Assembly (NCBI RefSeq): GCF_001421565.1
Contig: NZ_LMKQ01000001.1
Coordinates: 245,277 to 309,276 of the forward strand
Reading direction: 5' to 3'
DNA length: 64,000 bases
Origin: Agromyces sp. Leaf222
GTDB lineage: Bacteria; Actinomycetota; Actinomycetes; Actinomycetales; Microbacteriaceae
In this document: piece by piece, positions 16,738 through 25,273 of the stretch
Position numbering within the stretch: the stretch's first letter is position 1
Layout of the letters: each line of letters starts with the position of its first letter
The notes under the pieces: generated by a model
The model's input: only the letters and a program-made list of their open reading frames with translations
Database searches by the model: none
Told to the model about the DNA's origin: nothing
Translations under genes and position numbers: made by a program

Positions 16738-18909
16738 CTACTCCCCGCTCGGGTGCGCCCCGGCCCGGTCGATGACCCACGCGTAGGCGAAGGCACGCTC
16801 GCGCCAGGCCGAGTACCGCCCGGAGACGCCGCCGTGGCCTGCCGCCATCTCGATCTTCAGCAGCGGGTCGGCGCCCACTTCTCGAAGGCGAGCGACCCAC
16901 TTGGCGGGTTCGACGTAGAGCACCCGCGTGTCGTTGAGCGAGGTGACCGCGAGGATCGGCGGGTAGTGCGTCTCGTGCACGTTCTCGAGGGGGGAGTACG
17001 ACTTCATGTAGTGGTACACCTCCTCATCGTCGAGCGGGTTGCCCCACTCGTCCCACTCGATGACCGTGAGGGGCAGCGAGGGGTCGAGGATCGAGGTCAG
17101 CGGGTCGACGAACGGCACCTCGGCGAGGATGCCGGAGAAGTACTTGGGCGCGAGGTTCGCCACGGCGCCCATGAGCAGGCCTCCTGCGCTGCCGCCCTGG
17201 GCGACGAGCCGGTCGGGCGCGGTGATCTCCTGGTCGATGAGGTGCCGGGCGGCGGCCACGAAGTCGGTGAAGGTGTTGCGCTTCTCGAGCTTCTTGCCGT
17301 GCTCGTACCAGAGCCGGCCCATCTCGCCGCCGCCGCGCACGTGGGCGATCGCGAAGACCATGCCGCGGTCGAGCAGCGAGAGGCGGGGGATGCCGAAGCC
17401 GGGGTCCATGGATGCCTCGTACGATCCGTACCCGTAGAGCAGCGTGGGCGCGGGATCGCCGAGGTTCACGAGGTCGTGCCGGTAGACGAGCGAGATCGGG
17501 ATCTTGGTGCCGTCCTTGGCCGTGGCCCACTCGCGGCGCTGCGCGTAGCGGGTCGCGTCGTAGTCGCCGAGCACCGGCTGGCGCTTGCGCAGGCGGCGCT
17601 CGCCCGTGGCGACGACGAGGTCGAGCACGGTCGACGGCGTCACGAAGCTCGTGTACCCGAGGCGAAGCATCGGCTGCTCCCACGACGGGTTGCCGCGCAC
17701 CCCGACAGCGAAGAGCGCCTCGTCGAACGCGAGTTCGTGCAGCGTGTCGTCCGGTGTCGCGTCGGCGGGCAGGCCGGCGGGCGGCAGCTTCGCGATGGCC
17801 ACCCGCGTCAGCCCCTCGCGGCGGTACTCGAGCGCCACGAAGTCGCGGAACGCGTCGACGCCCTCGAGCCGAACGGCCTCGCTGTGCGGCAACAGCATGC
17901 GGCGCGGGCCCTCGGGGTCGGCTGCGGCGACGCTCACGAGCTCGAAGTTCACGGCGCCGTCGTTGTGCACGATGAGCAGTCGGTCCTTGCCGCCGGCGAC
18001 CACGTGCTCGACGTCGTACTCGACGCCCTCCTTGCGCGGCCAGACCACGCGGAACTCGCCGGTGGGGTCGTCGGCGTCGAGCAGGCGCGTCTCGCTCGTG
18101 ATGTTCGAGCCGGCCTCGACCACGAGGTAGCGGCGGCTGCGCGTGAGGCCGACGCCGAGCCAGTAGCGCTCGTCGGGCTCGTGGAACACCTTCACGTCGT
18201 CGGATGTCGCGGTGCCGACCTCGTGGCGCCAGATCGTGTCCGGTCGCCACGACTCGTCGACGGTCGCGTAGAAGACGTACCTGCCCGAGGGATCGAAGAC
18301 CGCTCCGCCCGCCGTGCCCTCGATGACGTCGTCGATGGTGCGCGCGGGGTCGTCGAGCGCACGCAGGCGCAGCGTGTAGCGCTCGTCGCCCTCGAGGTCG
18401 GTGCCGTAGAGCAGCGTCGCGCCGTCGGCGGTGATGTCGAAGCTGCCGAGCGAGTAGAACTCGTGGCCCTCGGCCTCGACGTTGTCGTCGAGGAGCACCT
18501 GCTCGCCGGGCAGGCCCGCCGTGGCGGTCGAAGGCCCGCCCGCGGCATCCGCACCGCCGTCGTTGCCGAGCAGGGGAGGCTCCCAGTCGTCGGGCCCGGC
18601 GATCGGCGCCCGGCAGTGGATGCCGTACTGCTGGCCCTCGACGGTGCGCGTGTAGTACCACCAGTCGCCCTCGCGGGTCGGCACCGAGAGGTCGGTCTCC
18701 TTCGTGCGGGCGCGGATCTCCTCGAAGAGCTGCTCCTGCAACAGCGAGAGGTGCTCGGTGCGCGCGTTGGTGTACGCGTTCTCCTCGTGCAGGTGGGCGA
18801 GGACCTCGGGGTCCTCCTTGGCTCGGAGCCATTCGTAGTCGTCGACCACGGTGTCGCCGTGGTGCGTGCGTTCGATGGGGCGCTTCGGAGTCTTCGGCGG
18901 AGTCAGCAC
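16738..18909 (-). CDS. ptrB: oligopeptidase B (S9A serine peptidase)
   Basis: The 723-residue protein has the two-part layout of the prolyl oligopeptidase clan: an N-terminal beta-propeller (about residues 75-420) and a C-terminal alpha/beta-hydrolase domain. The nucleophile motif GGSAGG gives S574, with D660 in SLNDTRV and H692 in AGHGG. Oligopeptidase B cleaves short peptides after Arg or Lys in the cytoplasm. The length matches the family. A GTG at 18909 is preferred over longer in-frame starts because TAGCGT ends seven bases upstream and the product then begins with the usual short lead-in to the propeller. An Ala/Gly-rich insertion lies near residue 118. Confidence 0.88.
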   Translation of the reverse strand: MLTPPKTPKRPIERTHHGDTVVDDYEWLRAKEDPEVLAHLHEENAYTNARTEHLSLLQEQLFEEIRARTKETDLSVPTREGDWWYYTRTVEGQQYGIHCRAPIAGPDDWEPPLLGNDGGADAAGGPSTATAGLPGEQVLLDDNVEAEGHEFYSLGSFDITADGATLLYGTDLEGDERYTLRLRALDDPARTIDDVIEGTAGGAVFDPSGRYVFYATVDESWRPDTIWRHEVGTATSDDVKVFHEPDERYWLGVGLTRSRRYLVVEAGSNITSETRLLDADDPTGEFRVVWPRKEGVEYDVEHVVAGGKDRLLIVHNDGAVNFELVSVAAADPEGPRRMLLPHSEAVRLEGVDAFRDFVALEYRREGLTRVAIAKLPPAGLPADATPDDTLHELAFDEALFAVGVRGNPSWEQPMLRLGYTSFVTPSTVLDLVVATGERRLRKRQPVLGDYDATRYAQRREWATAKDGTKIPISLVYRHDLVNLGDPAPTLLYGYGSYEASMDPGFGIPRLSLLDRGMVFAIAHVRGGGEMGRLWYEHGKKLEKRNTFTDFVAAARHLIDQEITAPDRLVAQGGSAGGLLMGAVANLAPKYFSGILAEVPFVDPLTSILDPSLPLTVIEWDEWGNPLDDEEVYHYMKSYSPLENVHETHYPPILAVTSLNDTRVLYVEPAKWVARLREVGADPLLKIEMAAGHGGVSGRYSAWRERAFAYAWVIDRAGAHPSGE

Positions 18910-18916
18910 GGGCTCA

Positions 18917-18922
18917 ACGCTA
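18917..18922 (-). promoter_or_regulatory. -10 box of a leaderless promoter
   Basis: On the minus strand TAGCGT ends seven bases before the GTG at 18909 of the oligopeptidase gene, with no Shine-Dalgarno in between. Confidence 0.55.
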
Positions 18923-19041
18923 CGCGCATCCCTTCGGCGTGCCCAGCCGATGCCGGTGGCGGGCGCAGGCCCGACCGCACCGGCTGCGCGCGACCCGCAC
19001 CTCGACGAGGGGCAGGAATCCCAACTTGCGTTCGCGCGGAG

Positions 19042-19055
19042 TAAGGCTAGCCTTA
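19042..19055 (+). promoter_or_regulatory. DtxR/IdeR-type iron box
   Basis: TAAGGCTAGCCTTA is a perfect 14-bp palindrome that matches the core of the DtxR/IdeR consensus (TTAGGnTAGCCTnAnCTAA). It lies 34 bp upstream of the efeU GTG, and the embedded TAGCCT can act as the -10 box. Iron-loaded DtxR should therefore repress efeUOB, which fits an iron-import operon. Confidence 0.8.
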
Positions 19056-19088
19056 GCTCATCCCACCCCTGCTTCATTGGAGACATCC

Positions 19089-19982
19089 GTGCTCGCCACG
19101 TACCTGATCGGCCTTCGCGAAGGCCTCGAGGCGGGCCTCGTCGTCGGCATCCTGGTGGCATACCTCGCGAAGCTCGGTCGCCGCGACCTGCTCGGCCGGC
19201 TGTGGATCGGCATCGGCCTTGCGATCGCGGTGGCGCTCGGCATCGGCGCCGTGCTCACGTGGGGCCCGTACGCGCTGACGTTCCAGGCGCAGGAGATCCT
19301 CGGCGGCGTGCTCTCGATCGTCGCCGTCGCGATGGTCACCTGGATGACGTTCTGGATGGGGTCGCACGGCGCGAGCCTGTCGAAGGAGCTCCGCAGCAGC
19401 GTGGATGCCGCGATCGACCGCTCGTGGTTCGCCCTCGTCGTGCTCGGGGCCGTCTCGGTCGGGCGCGAGGGCATCGAGACCGCGCTCTTCGTCTGGGCCA
19501 ACGCGGCCGGCGGCAGCGACCCGATGCTCGCGACGTTCGGCGCCGTGCTCGGCATCCTCACCGCCGTCGTCATCTCGTGGGGCATCTCGCGCGGGCTCGT
19601 GCGCTTCAACCTCGGCCGGTTCTTCACCTGGACCGGCCTGTTCCTGATCTTCGTCGCGGCCGGCGTGCTCGCCTACGGCGTCGGCGACCTGCAGGAGGCG
19701 TCGGTGATCCCCGGCTGGGGCACCTCCGCCTACAGCCTCGTCGCCATCGTGCCGCCCGGCAGCTGGTACGGCACCGTGCTCGCCGGCATCTTCAACTTCT
19801 CGCCCGAGCCCACGTGGGCGCAGGTCTTCGCCTGGGTCGCCTACGTCGCGATCACCGTGCCGCTGTACCTCCTGATGCTGCGCCGTCGCAGCCGGGCGCG
19901 CGCCGCCGCTGCCGCCGCGATCGTGCCGTCTGCGGCTCCAGCCGGTCGAGTAGCGACGCAGGAGCGTATCGAGACCCCATGA
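19089..19982 (+). CDS. efeU: EfeU/FTR1 iron permease
   Basis: The 297-residue membrane protein has seven predicted spans and both iron-passage motifs of the FTR1/EfeU family: REGLE at residues 10-14 and REGIE in the fourth span. EfeU moves ferric iron, delivered by EfeO and the EfeB peroxidase, into the cytoplasm. The GTG at 19089 follows a GGAG site eight bases upstream and puts REGLE close to the N-terminus, as in the family. An iron box lies upstream. The final 13 or so residues (GRVATQERIETP) are encoded by a copy of a dispersed intergenic repeat, so the C-terminus appears to have been replaced or extended by repeat insertion. Confidence 0.9.
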   Translation: MLATYLIGLREGLEAGLVVGILVAYLAKLGRRDLLGRLWIGIGLAIAVALGIGAVLTWGPYALTFQAQEILGGVLSIVAVAMVTWMTFWMGSHGASLSKELRSSVDAAIDRSWFALVVLGAVSVGREGIETALFVWANAAGGSDPMLATFGAVLGILTAVVISWGISRGLVRFNLGRFFTWTGLFLIFVAAGVLAYGVGDLQEASVIPGWGTSAYSLVAIVPPGSWYGTVLAGIFNFSPEPTWAQVFAWVAYVAITVPLYLLMLRRRSRARAAAAAAIVPSAAPAGRVATQERIETP

Positions 19983-20040
19983 CGGGCACCCGATTTCCCC
20001 GAGCAGGGTCTCGATACGGCGCTGGCGCGCCTACTCGACC
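19944..20040. repeat. facing copies of the GGTCTCGATACG...CTACTCGACC repeat
   Basis: One copy (19944-19976) reads GGTCGAGTAG to GAGACC and lies inside the end of efeU. An inverted copy (20007-20040) reads GGTCTCGATACG to CTACTCGACC between efeU and efeO. Together they would fold the efeU-efeO mRNA into a long imperfect stem. The same family occurs at 41275-41367. Confidence 0.85.
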
Positions 20041-20074
20041 GACGAAACAACCCCACCCCACACCAGGAGCACCC

Positions 20075-21280
20075 ATGAACCGACGTGTCCTCGCGGCATC
20101 CGCCACCGCGACCGTCTTCGCGCTCGCCCTCTCGGGCTGCGTCGCGAAGGCCGACCTGGCCGATGCGATCTCGGTCGCCATCACCGATGACGGATGCGCC
20201 GTGACGGTCGACACCGCGAACGCGGGCGCCGTGACGTTCAACCTCGAGAACACCGGCACCGACGTCAACGAGTTCGAGATCCTCGCCGACGACCAGCTGC
20301 GCATCGTGGGCGAGAAGGAGAACGTCACGCCGGGGCAGAAGGTCGACTTCGTCGCGCAGCTCGAGCCCGGCGACTACTACACGGCATGCAAGTTCCAGCA
20401 GGTGGGCGCGCCCGTCGGCCTCGCCGCGTTCACCGTCACCGGCGAGACCTCGGAGGTCTCGGCCGGCGAGCAGGAGCTCAGCGACCAGGCCGTGACCGAG
20501 TACCTCGCCTACGTGCGCTCGCAATCGTCCGAACTGCTGCCGCTCGTCGAGCAGCTCGCCAGCGCCTACGCGGCGGGCGACGATGAGGCAGCCCGCGCCC
20601 TCTTCGCGCCGGCCCGCGTGCCCTACGAGCGCATCGAGCCCACGGCCGAGGCGTTCGGCGACCTCGACCCGAAGATCGACTTCCGCGAGGTCGACGCCGT
20701 CGCCGACGGCATCGACTGGACCGGCTTCCACCGCATCGAGAAGGACCTCTGGCCGCCGGCGGAGGGCGACCTGAACTCCGACGGACAGGACGCGTTCCTC
20801 GACTGGGCGCCGTCGACCCCCGAAGAGCGCCAGGCCTACGCCGACGGCCTCGTCGAGAACGTCACCCAGCTGCACGAGCTCGTGACGGCCGACGACTTCA
20901 CGGTCAGCCTCGCCGACATCTCGAACGGTGCCATCGCCCTGCTCGACGAGGTCGCCGCCGGCAAGATCACCGGTGAAGAGGACTGGTGGTCGGGCACGGA
21001 CCTCTACGACTTCCAGGCCAACGTGCAGGGCGCCTACGTCGCCTTCGGCGCGGTGCGCGCGCTCGCCGAGTCGAAGGGCGACGACGGCAGCGAGCTCGCG
21101 GCCGAGATCGACGCGCAGTTCACGTCGCTGAACGAGGCGCTCGCCGCCTACGGTTCGCTCGACGAGGGCTTCGTCGACTACGCCGAGCTGACCGACGCCG
21201 ACAAGAAGGCGCTGAGCGACCAGGTCAACGCCCTCGCCGAGCCGCTCTCGCAGTTGACGAGCACTATCCTCGGAGTCTGA
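20075..21280 (+). CDS. efeO: EfeO iron-binding lipoprotein (cupredoxin + M75 domains)
   Basis: The 401-residue protein has a signal peptide with lipobox LSGC (C22), so it should be anchored on the outer face of the membrane. Residues about 35-122 form the EfeO cupredoxin-like domain (C41, C105). Residues about 135-395 form the M75 imelysin-like domain, with the iron-binding H219-x2-E222 (HRIE). EfeO binds ferric iron and hands it to EfeU. The ATG follows an AGGAG site. It is the second gene of efeUOB; the gap from efeU is 92 bp and holds a repeat hairpin that could lower or differentiate expression. Confidence 0.92.
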   Translation: MNRRVLAASATATVFALALSGCVAKADLADAISVAITDDGCAVTVDTANAGAVTFNLENTGTDVNEFEILADDQLRIVGEKENVTPGQKVDFVAQLEPGDYYTACKFQQVGAPVGLAAFTVTGETSEVSAGEQELSDQAVTEYLAYVRSQSSELLPLVEQLASAYAAGDDEAARALFAPARVPYERIEPTAEAFGDLDPKIDFREVDAVADGIDWTGFHRIEKDLWPPAEGDLNSDGQDAFLDWAPSTPEERQAYADGLVENVTQLHELVTADDFTVSLADISNGAIALLDEVAAGKITGEEDWWSGTDLYDFQANVQGAYVAFGAVRALAESKGDDGSELAAEIDAQFTSLNEALAAYGSLDEGFVDYAELTDADKKALSDQVNALAEPLSQLTSTILGV

Positions 21281-22605
21281 TGACCCGACCCGCAGCACCC
21301 GGACAGCCCGAGCAGCACGCCGCCGAACCCGAATCCGGGGTCAGCCGCCGCCACCTGCTCGGGCTGTTCGGCGCGGGTGCCGCGGGTGCGGCGGTCGGCG
21401 TGGCTGCGGGTGCGGCGGGCGTCGGCGTGGCTGTGTCGACCGGCGTGGCGAACGCCGGGGGCGCGGCCGCGGCATCCGCCTACCCCTTCTACGGCGAGCA
21501 CCAGGCGGGCATCGTGACGCCCGCGCAGGACCGCCTGCACTTCGCCGCGTTCGACGTGTCGACGACGCTCGATCGCGACGGCCTCATCGGCCTGCTGCAG
21601 GACTGGACGGATGCCGCGGCGCGCCTCACGCAAGGGCTCGAGGTCGCCGAGGGCGGCGCCGTCGGCGGCTCGGACTACGCCCCGCCGGCTGACACGGGCG
21701 AGGCCCTCGGCCTGCCGGCGAGCGGACTCACGATCACGTTCGGCTTCGGTCCGACGCTCTTCACCGATGCCGACGGCGTCGACCGGTTCGGCATCGCCGC
21801 CCGACGCCCGGCCGAGCTCGCGGTGCTGCCCCGATTCCAGGGCGACGCGCTGCAGCCCGAGCGCGGCGGCGGCGACCTCTGCATCCAGGCCTGCGCCGAC
21901 GACCCGCAGGTCGCGGTGCACGCGATCCGCAACCTCAGCCGCATCGCGTTCGGCCGTGCGAGCCTGCGCTGGTCGCAGCTCGGCTTCGGCCGCACCTCGT
22001 CGACCTCCACGACCCAGGAGACGCCGCGCAATCTCTTCGGCTTCAAGGACGGCACGGCGAACATCAAGGCCGAGGAGACGGCGGATGTCTCGGAGCAGGT
22101 GTGGGTCGCGTCAGCCGACGAACCCGCGTGGCTCGCCGGCGGCTCGTACCTCGTGGCCCGCCGCATCCGCATGATCATCGAGAACTGGGATCGCGTGCAG
22201 CTCGGCGAGCAGGAGACGCTCGTCGGCCGTTCGAAGGGGTCCGGCGCTCCGCTGTCGGGCGGCACCGAGTTCACCGAGCCCGACTTCGAGGTCGAGGGGC
22301 CGACCGGTGCCCCGCTCATCGCCACCGCCTCGCACGTGCGGCTCGCGCACCCCACGGTCAACGGGGGCGTGCGCATGCTGCGCCGCGGCTACAACTTCGT
22401 CGACGGCAACGACGAGCTCGGGCGCCTCGACGCCGGGCTGTTCTTCCTCTCGTTCCAGCGTTCGCCCGAGCAGTTCATCACCGTGCAGCGCAGCCTCGCG
22501 GCCGACGGGCTCAACGAGTACCTCAAGCACGTCGGGTCGGCGATCTTCGCGGTCCCGGGCGGCATCCGCTCGGGGGAGTACGTGGGTCGGGCGCTCTTCG
22601 CCTGA
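21280..22605 (+). CDS. efeB: EfeB Dyp-type heme peroxidase, Tat-exported
   Basis: The 441-residue protein starts with a twin-arginine signal (SRRHLLG at 22-28, then an Ala/Gly-rich hydrophobic stretch), so it is exported folded with its heme. The family signature GFKDGTANI supplies the distal Asp and Arg region, and the C-terminal half carries the proximal heme His segment. EfeB oxidises ferrous to ferric iron or takes iron from heme for EfeO and EfeU. The ATG overlaps the efeO stop codon by one base (TGATG), which implies translational coupling. Confidence 0.92.
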   Translation: MTRPAAPGQPEQHAAEPESGVSRRHLLGLFGAGAAGAAVGVAAGAAGVGVAVSTGVANAGGAAAASAYPFYGEHQAGIVTPAQDRLHFAAFDVSTTLDRDGLIGLLQDWTDAAARLTQGLEVAEGGAVGGSDYAPPADTGEALGLPASGLTITFGFGPTLFTDADGVDRFGIAARRPAELAVLPRFQGDALQPERGGGDLCIQACADDPQVAVHAIRNLSRIAFGRASLRWSQLGFGRTSSTSTTQETPRNLFGFKDGTANIKAEETADVSEQVWVASADEPAWLAGGSYLVARRIRMIIENWDRVQLGEQETLVGRSKGSGAPLSGGTEFTEPDFEVEGPTGAPLIATASHVRLAHPTVNGGVRMLRRGYNFVDGNDELGRLDAGLFFLSFQRSPEQFITVQRSLAADGLNEYLKHVGSAIFAVPGGIRSGEYVGRALFA

Positions 22606-22623
22606 GCCGCCGGCTCGGAGGCG

Positions 22624-24288
22624 TCATCGCACGGCGGCGACTGGCGTCGGCGCGCTGAGCACCGCGGACCTGATCCGCTCGAGCGCGTCGGCGAGGTGCC
22701 GGTCGCCCACGCCCGCGTAGCCGAGCACGATGCCCGGACTCCCGTCGCCCACGACCGCCGAGTACTCGGCGAGCCGCGCGACCGCGATGCCCTCGGCATC
22801 CAGCCGCCCGATCACGGCATCGACCGCCTCATGGCTCGGCAGCCGCAGCACGGCGTGCAGCCCGCCGTCGAGGCCCACGAGGTGCGCGCCCGGCAGGCCG
22901 TCGAGTGCCGCGAGCACGAGCAGACGCCGGTGTGCGTAGTCCCGCCTGGTTGCCGCGATGTGCCGGCGCAGCGCGCCCGTGGTGAGCAGGTGCGCGACGG
23001 CGAGCTGCACGATGCCCGGCACGGGTGACGGGCTCTCGAGGCGCACGCTCGCGACGGCGGCCCGGAGCGCCTCGTCGCGGGGGAGCACCGCGTAGCCGAG
23101 GCGCAGCCACGGCGTGAGGATCTTCGAGAAGCTGCCGACGAGCACGACCCGGCGGTTCTCGCGCCGGCCGTCGGCGTCGCCTTCGGAGCGCCCGCCACCG
23201 GCATCCGTCGCCGCCGTCGCAGCCGGGTCGTCCGTCGCCGCCGTGCTGTCGAGCGAGGCGAGCGTGGGCATCGGCGGCCCGACATGGCGGAACTCGCTGT
23301 CGTAGTCGTCCTCGATGACGAGCGCGCCCGTTCGCCGCGCGTGCTCGAGCAGCTCGAGCCTGGCCGCGACCGGCAGCCGCCCGCCGAGCGGGTACTGATG
23401 GCTCGGCGTCACGAGGATCGCGTCGGCGGGCCGCGGCATGCGTCGCAGCAGGTCGATGCGCAGGCCGTCTTCACCGACCTCGACGGGCACGAGGTCGGCG
23501 CCGGCGCGAGCGAGCATGCGGCGGGCGTTGGGGTAGCCCGGATCCTCGACGGCGATGAGCGGCCGGGCGCCGAGGCGGTCGCCGAGCGCGGTGCCGATGA
23601 GCGCGGTCGCCTCGCTCGTGCCCGCCGTGACGATGACGTCGTCGGGCTCGCAGGCGAACCCCCGCGCGTGCCGCACGTGGGCGGCGATGGCGGCGCGCAG
23701 CACGGGCTCCCCGAAGCGCGGCGGGTCGTCGCTCGGGATCTCGGCCGCCGCCGCATGGCGCCAGGCCGCGCGCCAGGCCCGTTCGTCGATGCGCACGGTC
23801 GACGGCCGGCCGGGCAGCAGGTCGATGCGCGGGCTCGAGGGGTTGGCCATCGTGGCAGTGGTGGCCGCGGTGCCCGTGGTGCTCGGCGCGGGTGCGGCCG
23901 TGAGGTTCGCGCGCGCGGCACTCGCGTCGGGCGGCGCGACGCGCAGAGCGGATGCCGCGGTCGGGCGCCCGCCGCCGGCATCCGATTCGCCGCGGTTGCC
24001 GTCGTACTCGCCGTCACCGCCGCTCGCCGTGGCGCTGCCGCCGAGTTGCGCGACGAGCGTCGGAGCGCCCTGGCGCAGCTCGACGTAGCCCTCGCCGGCG
24101 AGCTGCTCGTAAGCGCTCACGACCGAGCTGCGTGCCGTGCCGAGTTCGGCGGCGAGCACCCGCGTCGACGCCACCCGGTCGCCGGGCTGCAGCGTGCCGG
24201 TGAGGATCGCGTCGCGCATGGCGTCGACGATCTGCTCGACGACGGGTCGCTCGTCGAGGCGGTCGATGACGAGCAGCGGGCCGTCCAT
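22624..24288 (-). CDS. MocR/PdxR-type regulator (GntR helix-turn-helix + aminotransferase fold)
   Basis: Residues 1-80 are a winged helix of the GntR family (STRVLAAELGTARSSVVSAYEQL). Residues about 165-554 are a fold-type I aminotransferase domain with the Schiff-base lysine in GSFSKIL. PdxR-like members sense pyridoxal phosphate and control vitamin B6 genes. The ATG follows GGAGCACCC. It is divergent from a PNPOx-like flavoprotein gene with three matching half-sites between them. Oddities are a long Gly/Ala/Thr-rich linker (about residues 85-160) and an insertion of about 35 residues just before the lysine motif. It is tail to tail with efeB with an 18-bp gap. Confidence 0.88.
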   Translation of the reverse strand: MDGPLLVIDRLDERPVVEQIVDAMRDAILTGTLQPGDRVASTRVLAAELGTARSSVVSAYEQLAGEGYVELRQGAPTLVAQLGGSATASGGDGEYDGNRGESDAGGGRPTAASALRVAPPDASAARANLTAAPAPSTTGTAATTATMANPSSPRIDLLPGRPSTVRIDERAWRAAWRHAAAAEIPSDDPPRFGEPVLRAAIAAHVRHARGFACEPDDVIVTAGTSEATALIGTALGDRLGARPLIAVEDPGYPNARRMLARAGADLVPVEVGEDGLRIDLLRRMPRPADAILVTPSHQYPLGGRLPVAARLELLEHARRTGALVIEDDYDSEFRHVGPPMPTLASLDSTAATDDPAATAATDAGGGRSEGDADGRRENRRVVLVGSFSKILTPWLRLGYAVLPRDEALRAAVASVRLESPSPVPGIVQLAVAHLLTTGALRRHIAATRRDYAHRRLLVLAALDGLPGAHLVGLDGGLHAVLRLPSHEAVDAVIGRLDAEGIAVARLAEYSAVVGDGSPGIVLGYAGVGDRHLADALERIRSAVLSAPTPVAAVR

Positions 24289-24304
24289 GGGTGCTCCGTT
24301 CGAC

Positions 24305-24353
24305 AACTGGTCTGCCAAGTGTTGCACGAACTGGACTGCACGCAAGTCCAGTT
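24305..24353. promoter_or_regulatory. MocR/PdxR operator: three AACTGGWCT half-sites
   Basis: AACTGGTCT (24305-24313) and AACTGGACT (24329-24337) form a direct repeat with a 24-bp period. AGTCCAGTT (24345-24353) is the exact inverse of the second site, seven bases away. They fill the space between the divergent MocR-type regulator and the PNPOx-like gene. The mix of direct and inverted half-sites is the pattern described for MocR/PdxR proteins. Confidence 0.75.
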
Positions 24354-24372
24354 TTCGTCGAGACTCGACGCC

Positions 24373-25116
24373 ATGACGATCTCCGAGGCATCCGCCGTTC
24401 CGACCCCAGCCGCTCCGGCATCAGCCGCTCCGACCCGGGCATCGGCCGACCCGGCACCCGCGCGCCGCATCCGCCGGCTCTCGGAACGACAGGTCGTCGA
24501 CCGGGACGCCGTGCACGCGCTGCTCGACGAGGAGCTCGTCGGGCACCTCGCCGCGGTCGTCGACGGCATGCCGATCGTCGTGCCGATGGGGTACGCGCGC
24601 GTCGGCGACGACGTGCTCGTGCACGGCTCGACCGGAGGAGGCTTCGCGCTTCGCGCCGCGGCCGAGAAGTCGACGGTCGCGTTCGCCGTCACCTCGCTCG
24701 ACGGGCTGGTCTACGCCCGGTCGCTCTTCGACAGCTCGATGAACTACCGGAGCGCGGTCGTCTACGGCGTGCTCGAGCCCGTCGCCGACGACGAGACGGA
24801 TGCCGCGCTCCTCGCGCTCTCCGAACGGCTCATGCCGGGGCGGCCCGCCGAGGTGCGCCCGACGATCCGCAAGGAGGTCGCGGCCACGCGCGTGCTGCGC
24901 CTGCGGCTCGACGATGTGGTCATGAAGGCCCGCGCTGCGGGCGTCTCCGAATCGGTCGACGACGGCGAGGACCACTCGGTCTGGGCCGGCGTCGTGCCGA
25001 TCACCCGCACGTGGGGAACGCCGGAGCGATCGGCGCTGACCCCGGTGCAGGCCCCGACCCCGGAGTCGGTGGTCGCTCTGACGACGCGATCCGCCCCGGA
25101 CCGCAGACTGCCATGA
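24373..25116 (+). CDS. pyridoxamine 5'-phosphate oxidase-like flavoprotein
   Basis: The 247-residue protein has an Ala/Pro-rich lead of about 35 residues, then a split-barrel flavin domain of the PNPOx-like family (GHLAAVVDGMPIVVPMGYARVGDDVLVHGS, then FAVTSLDGLVYARS and SAVVYGVLEPV). Such proteins bind FMN or F420; the family is broad and true B6 oxidation is not proven. Divergence from a MocR/PdxR-type regulator with shared half-sites supports a link to vitamin B6 or a related substrate. The ATG has a GAGACT box seven bases upstream and no ribosome site, so it may be leaderless. Confidence 0.8.
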   Translation: MTISEASAVPTPAAPASAAPTRASADPAPARRIRRLSERQVVDRDAVHALLDEELVGHLAAVVDGMPIVVPMGYARVGDDVLVHGSTGGGFALRAAAEKSTVAFAVTSLDGLVYARSLFDSSMNYRSAVVYGVLEPVADDETDAALLALSERLMPGRPAEVRPTIRKEVAATRVLRLRLDDVVMKARAAGVSESVDDGEDHSVWAGVVPITRTWGTPERSALTPVQAPTPESVVALTTRSAPDRRLP

Positions 25117-25162
25117 GGCTCGGCGAGATCTTCGCGGGCCGAGATTCGGAAGGAGGTGCGCC

Positions 25163-25273
25163 ATGTTCATGTTCATGATCACGCTCGCGGTTCTCGCGCT
25201 CGCAGCGATCGCGTCGAGCATCGTCGATGTCGCCCGTGACGGCTACCGCCGTGTCCCGACCCTCAGCCGGTGA
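25163..25273 (+). CDS. 36-residue hydrophobic small protein
   Basis: A short frame starts at an ATG six bases after a near-perfect ribosome site (GGAAGGAGG). It encodes 36 residues: a Met/Phe-rich start, one membrane span (about residues 3-22) and a short basic tail ending RRVPTLSR. It begins 46 bp after the PNPOx-like gene and overlaps the end of the convergent LysM gene by 11 bases. The very strong ribosome site is the main support. I do not recognise a family and would call it a candidate single-span membrane peptide. Confidence 0.55.
   Translation: MFMFMITLAVLALAAIASSIVDVARDGYRRVPTLSR

Noticed and set aside
16753..19044. A 763-codon plus-strand frame opposite oligopeptidase B
   Set aside because: Composition is that of an antisense shadow, and the minus-strand gene has a complete catalytic triad.
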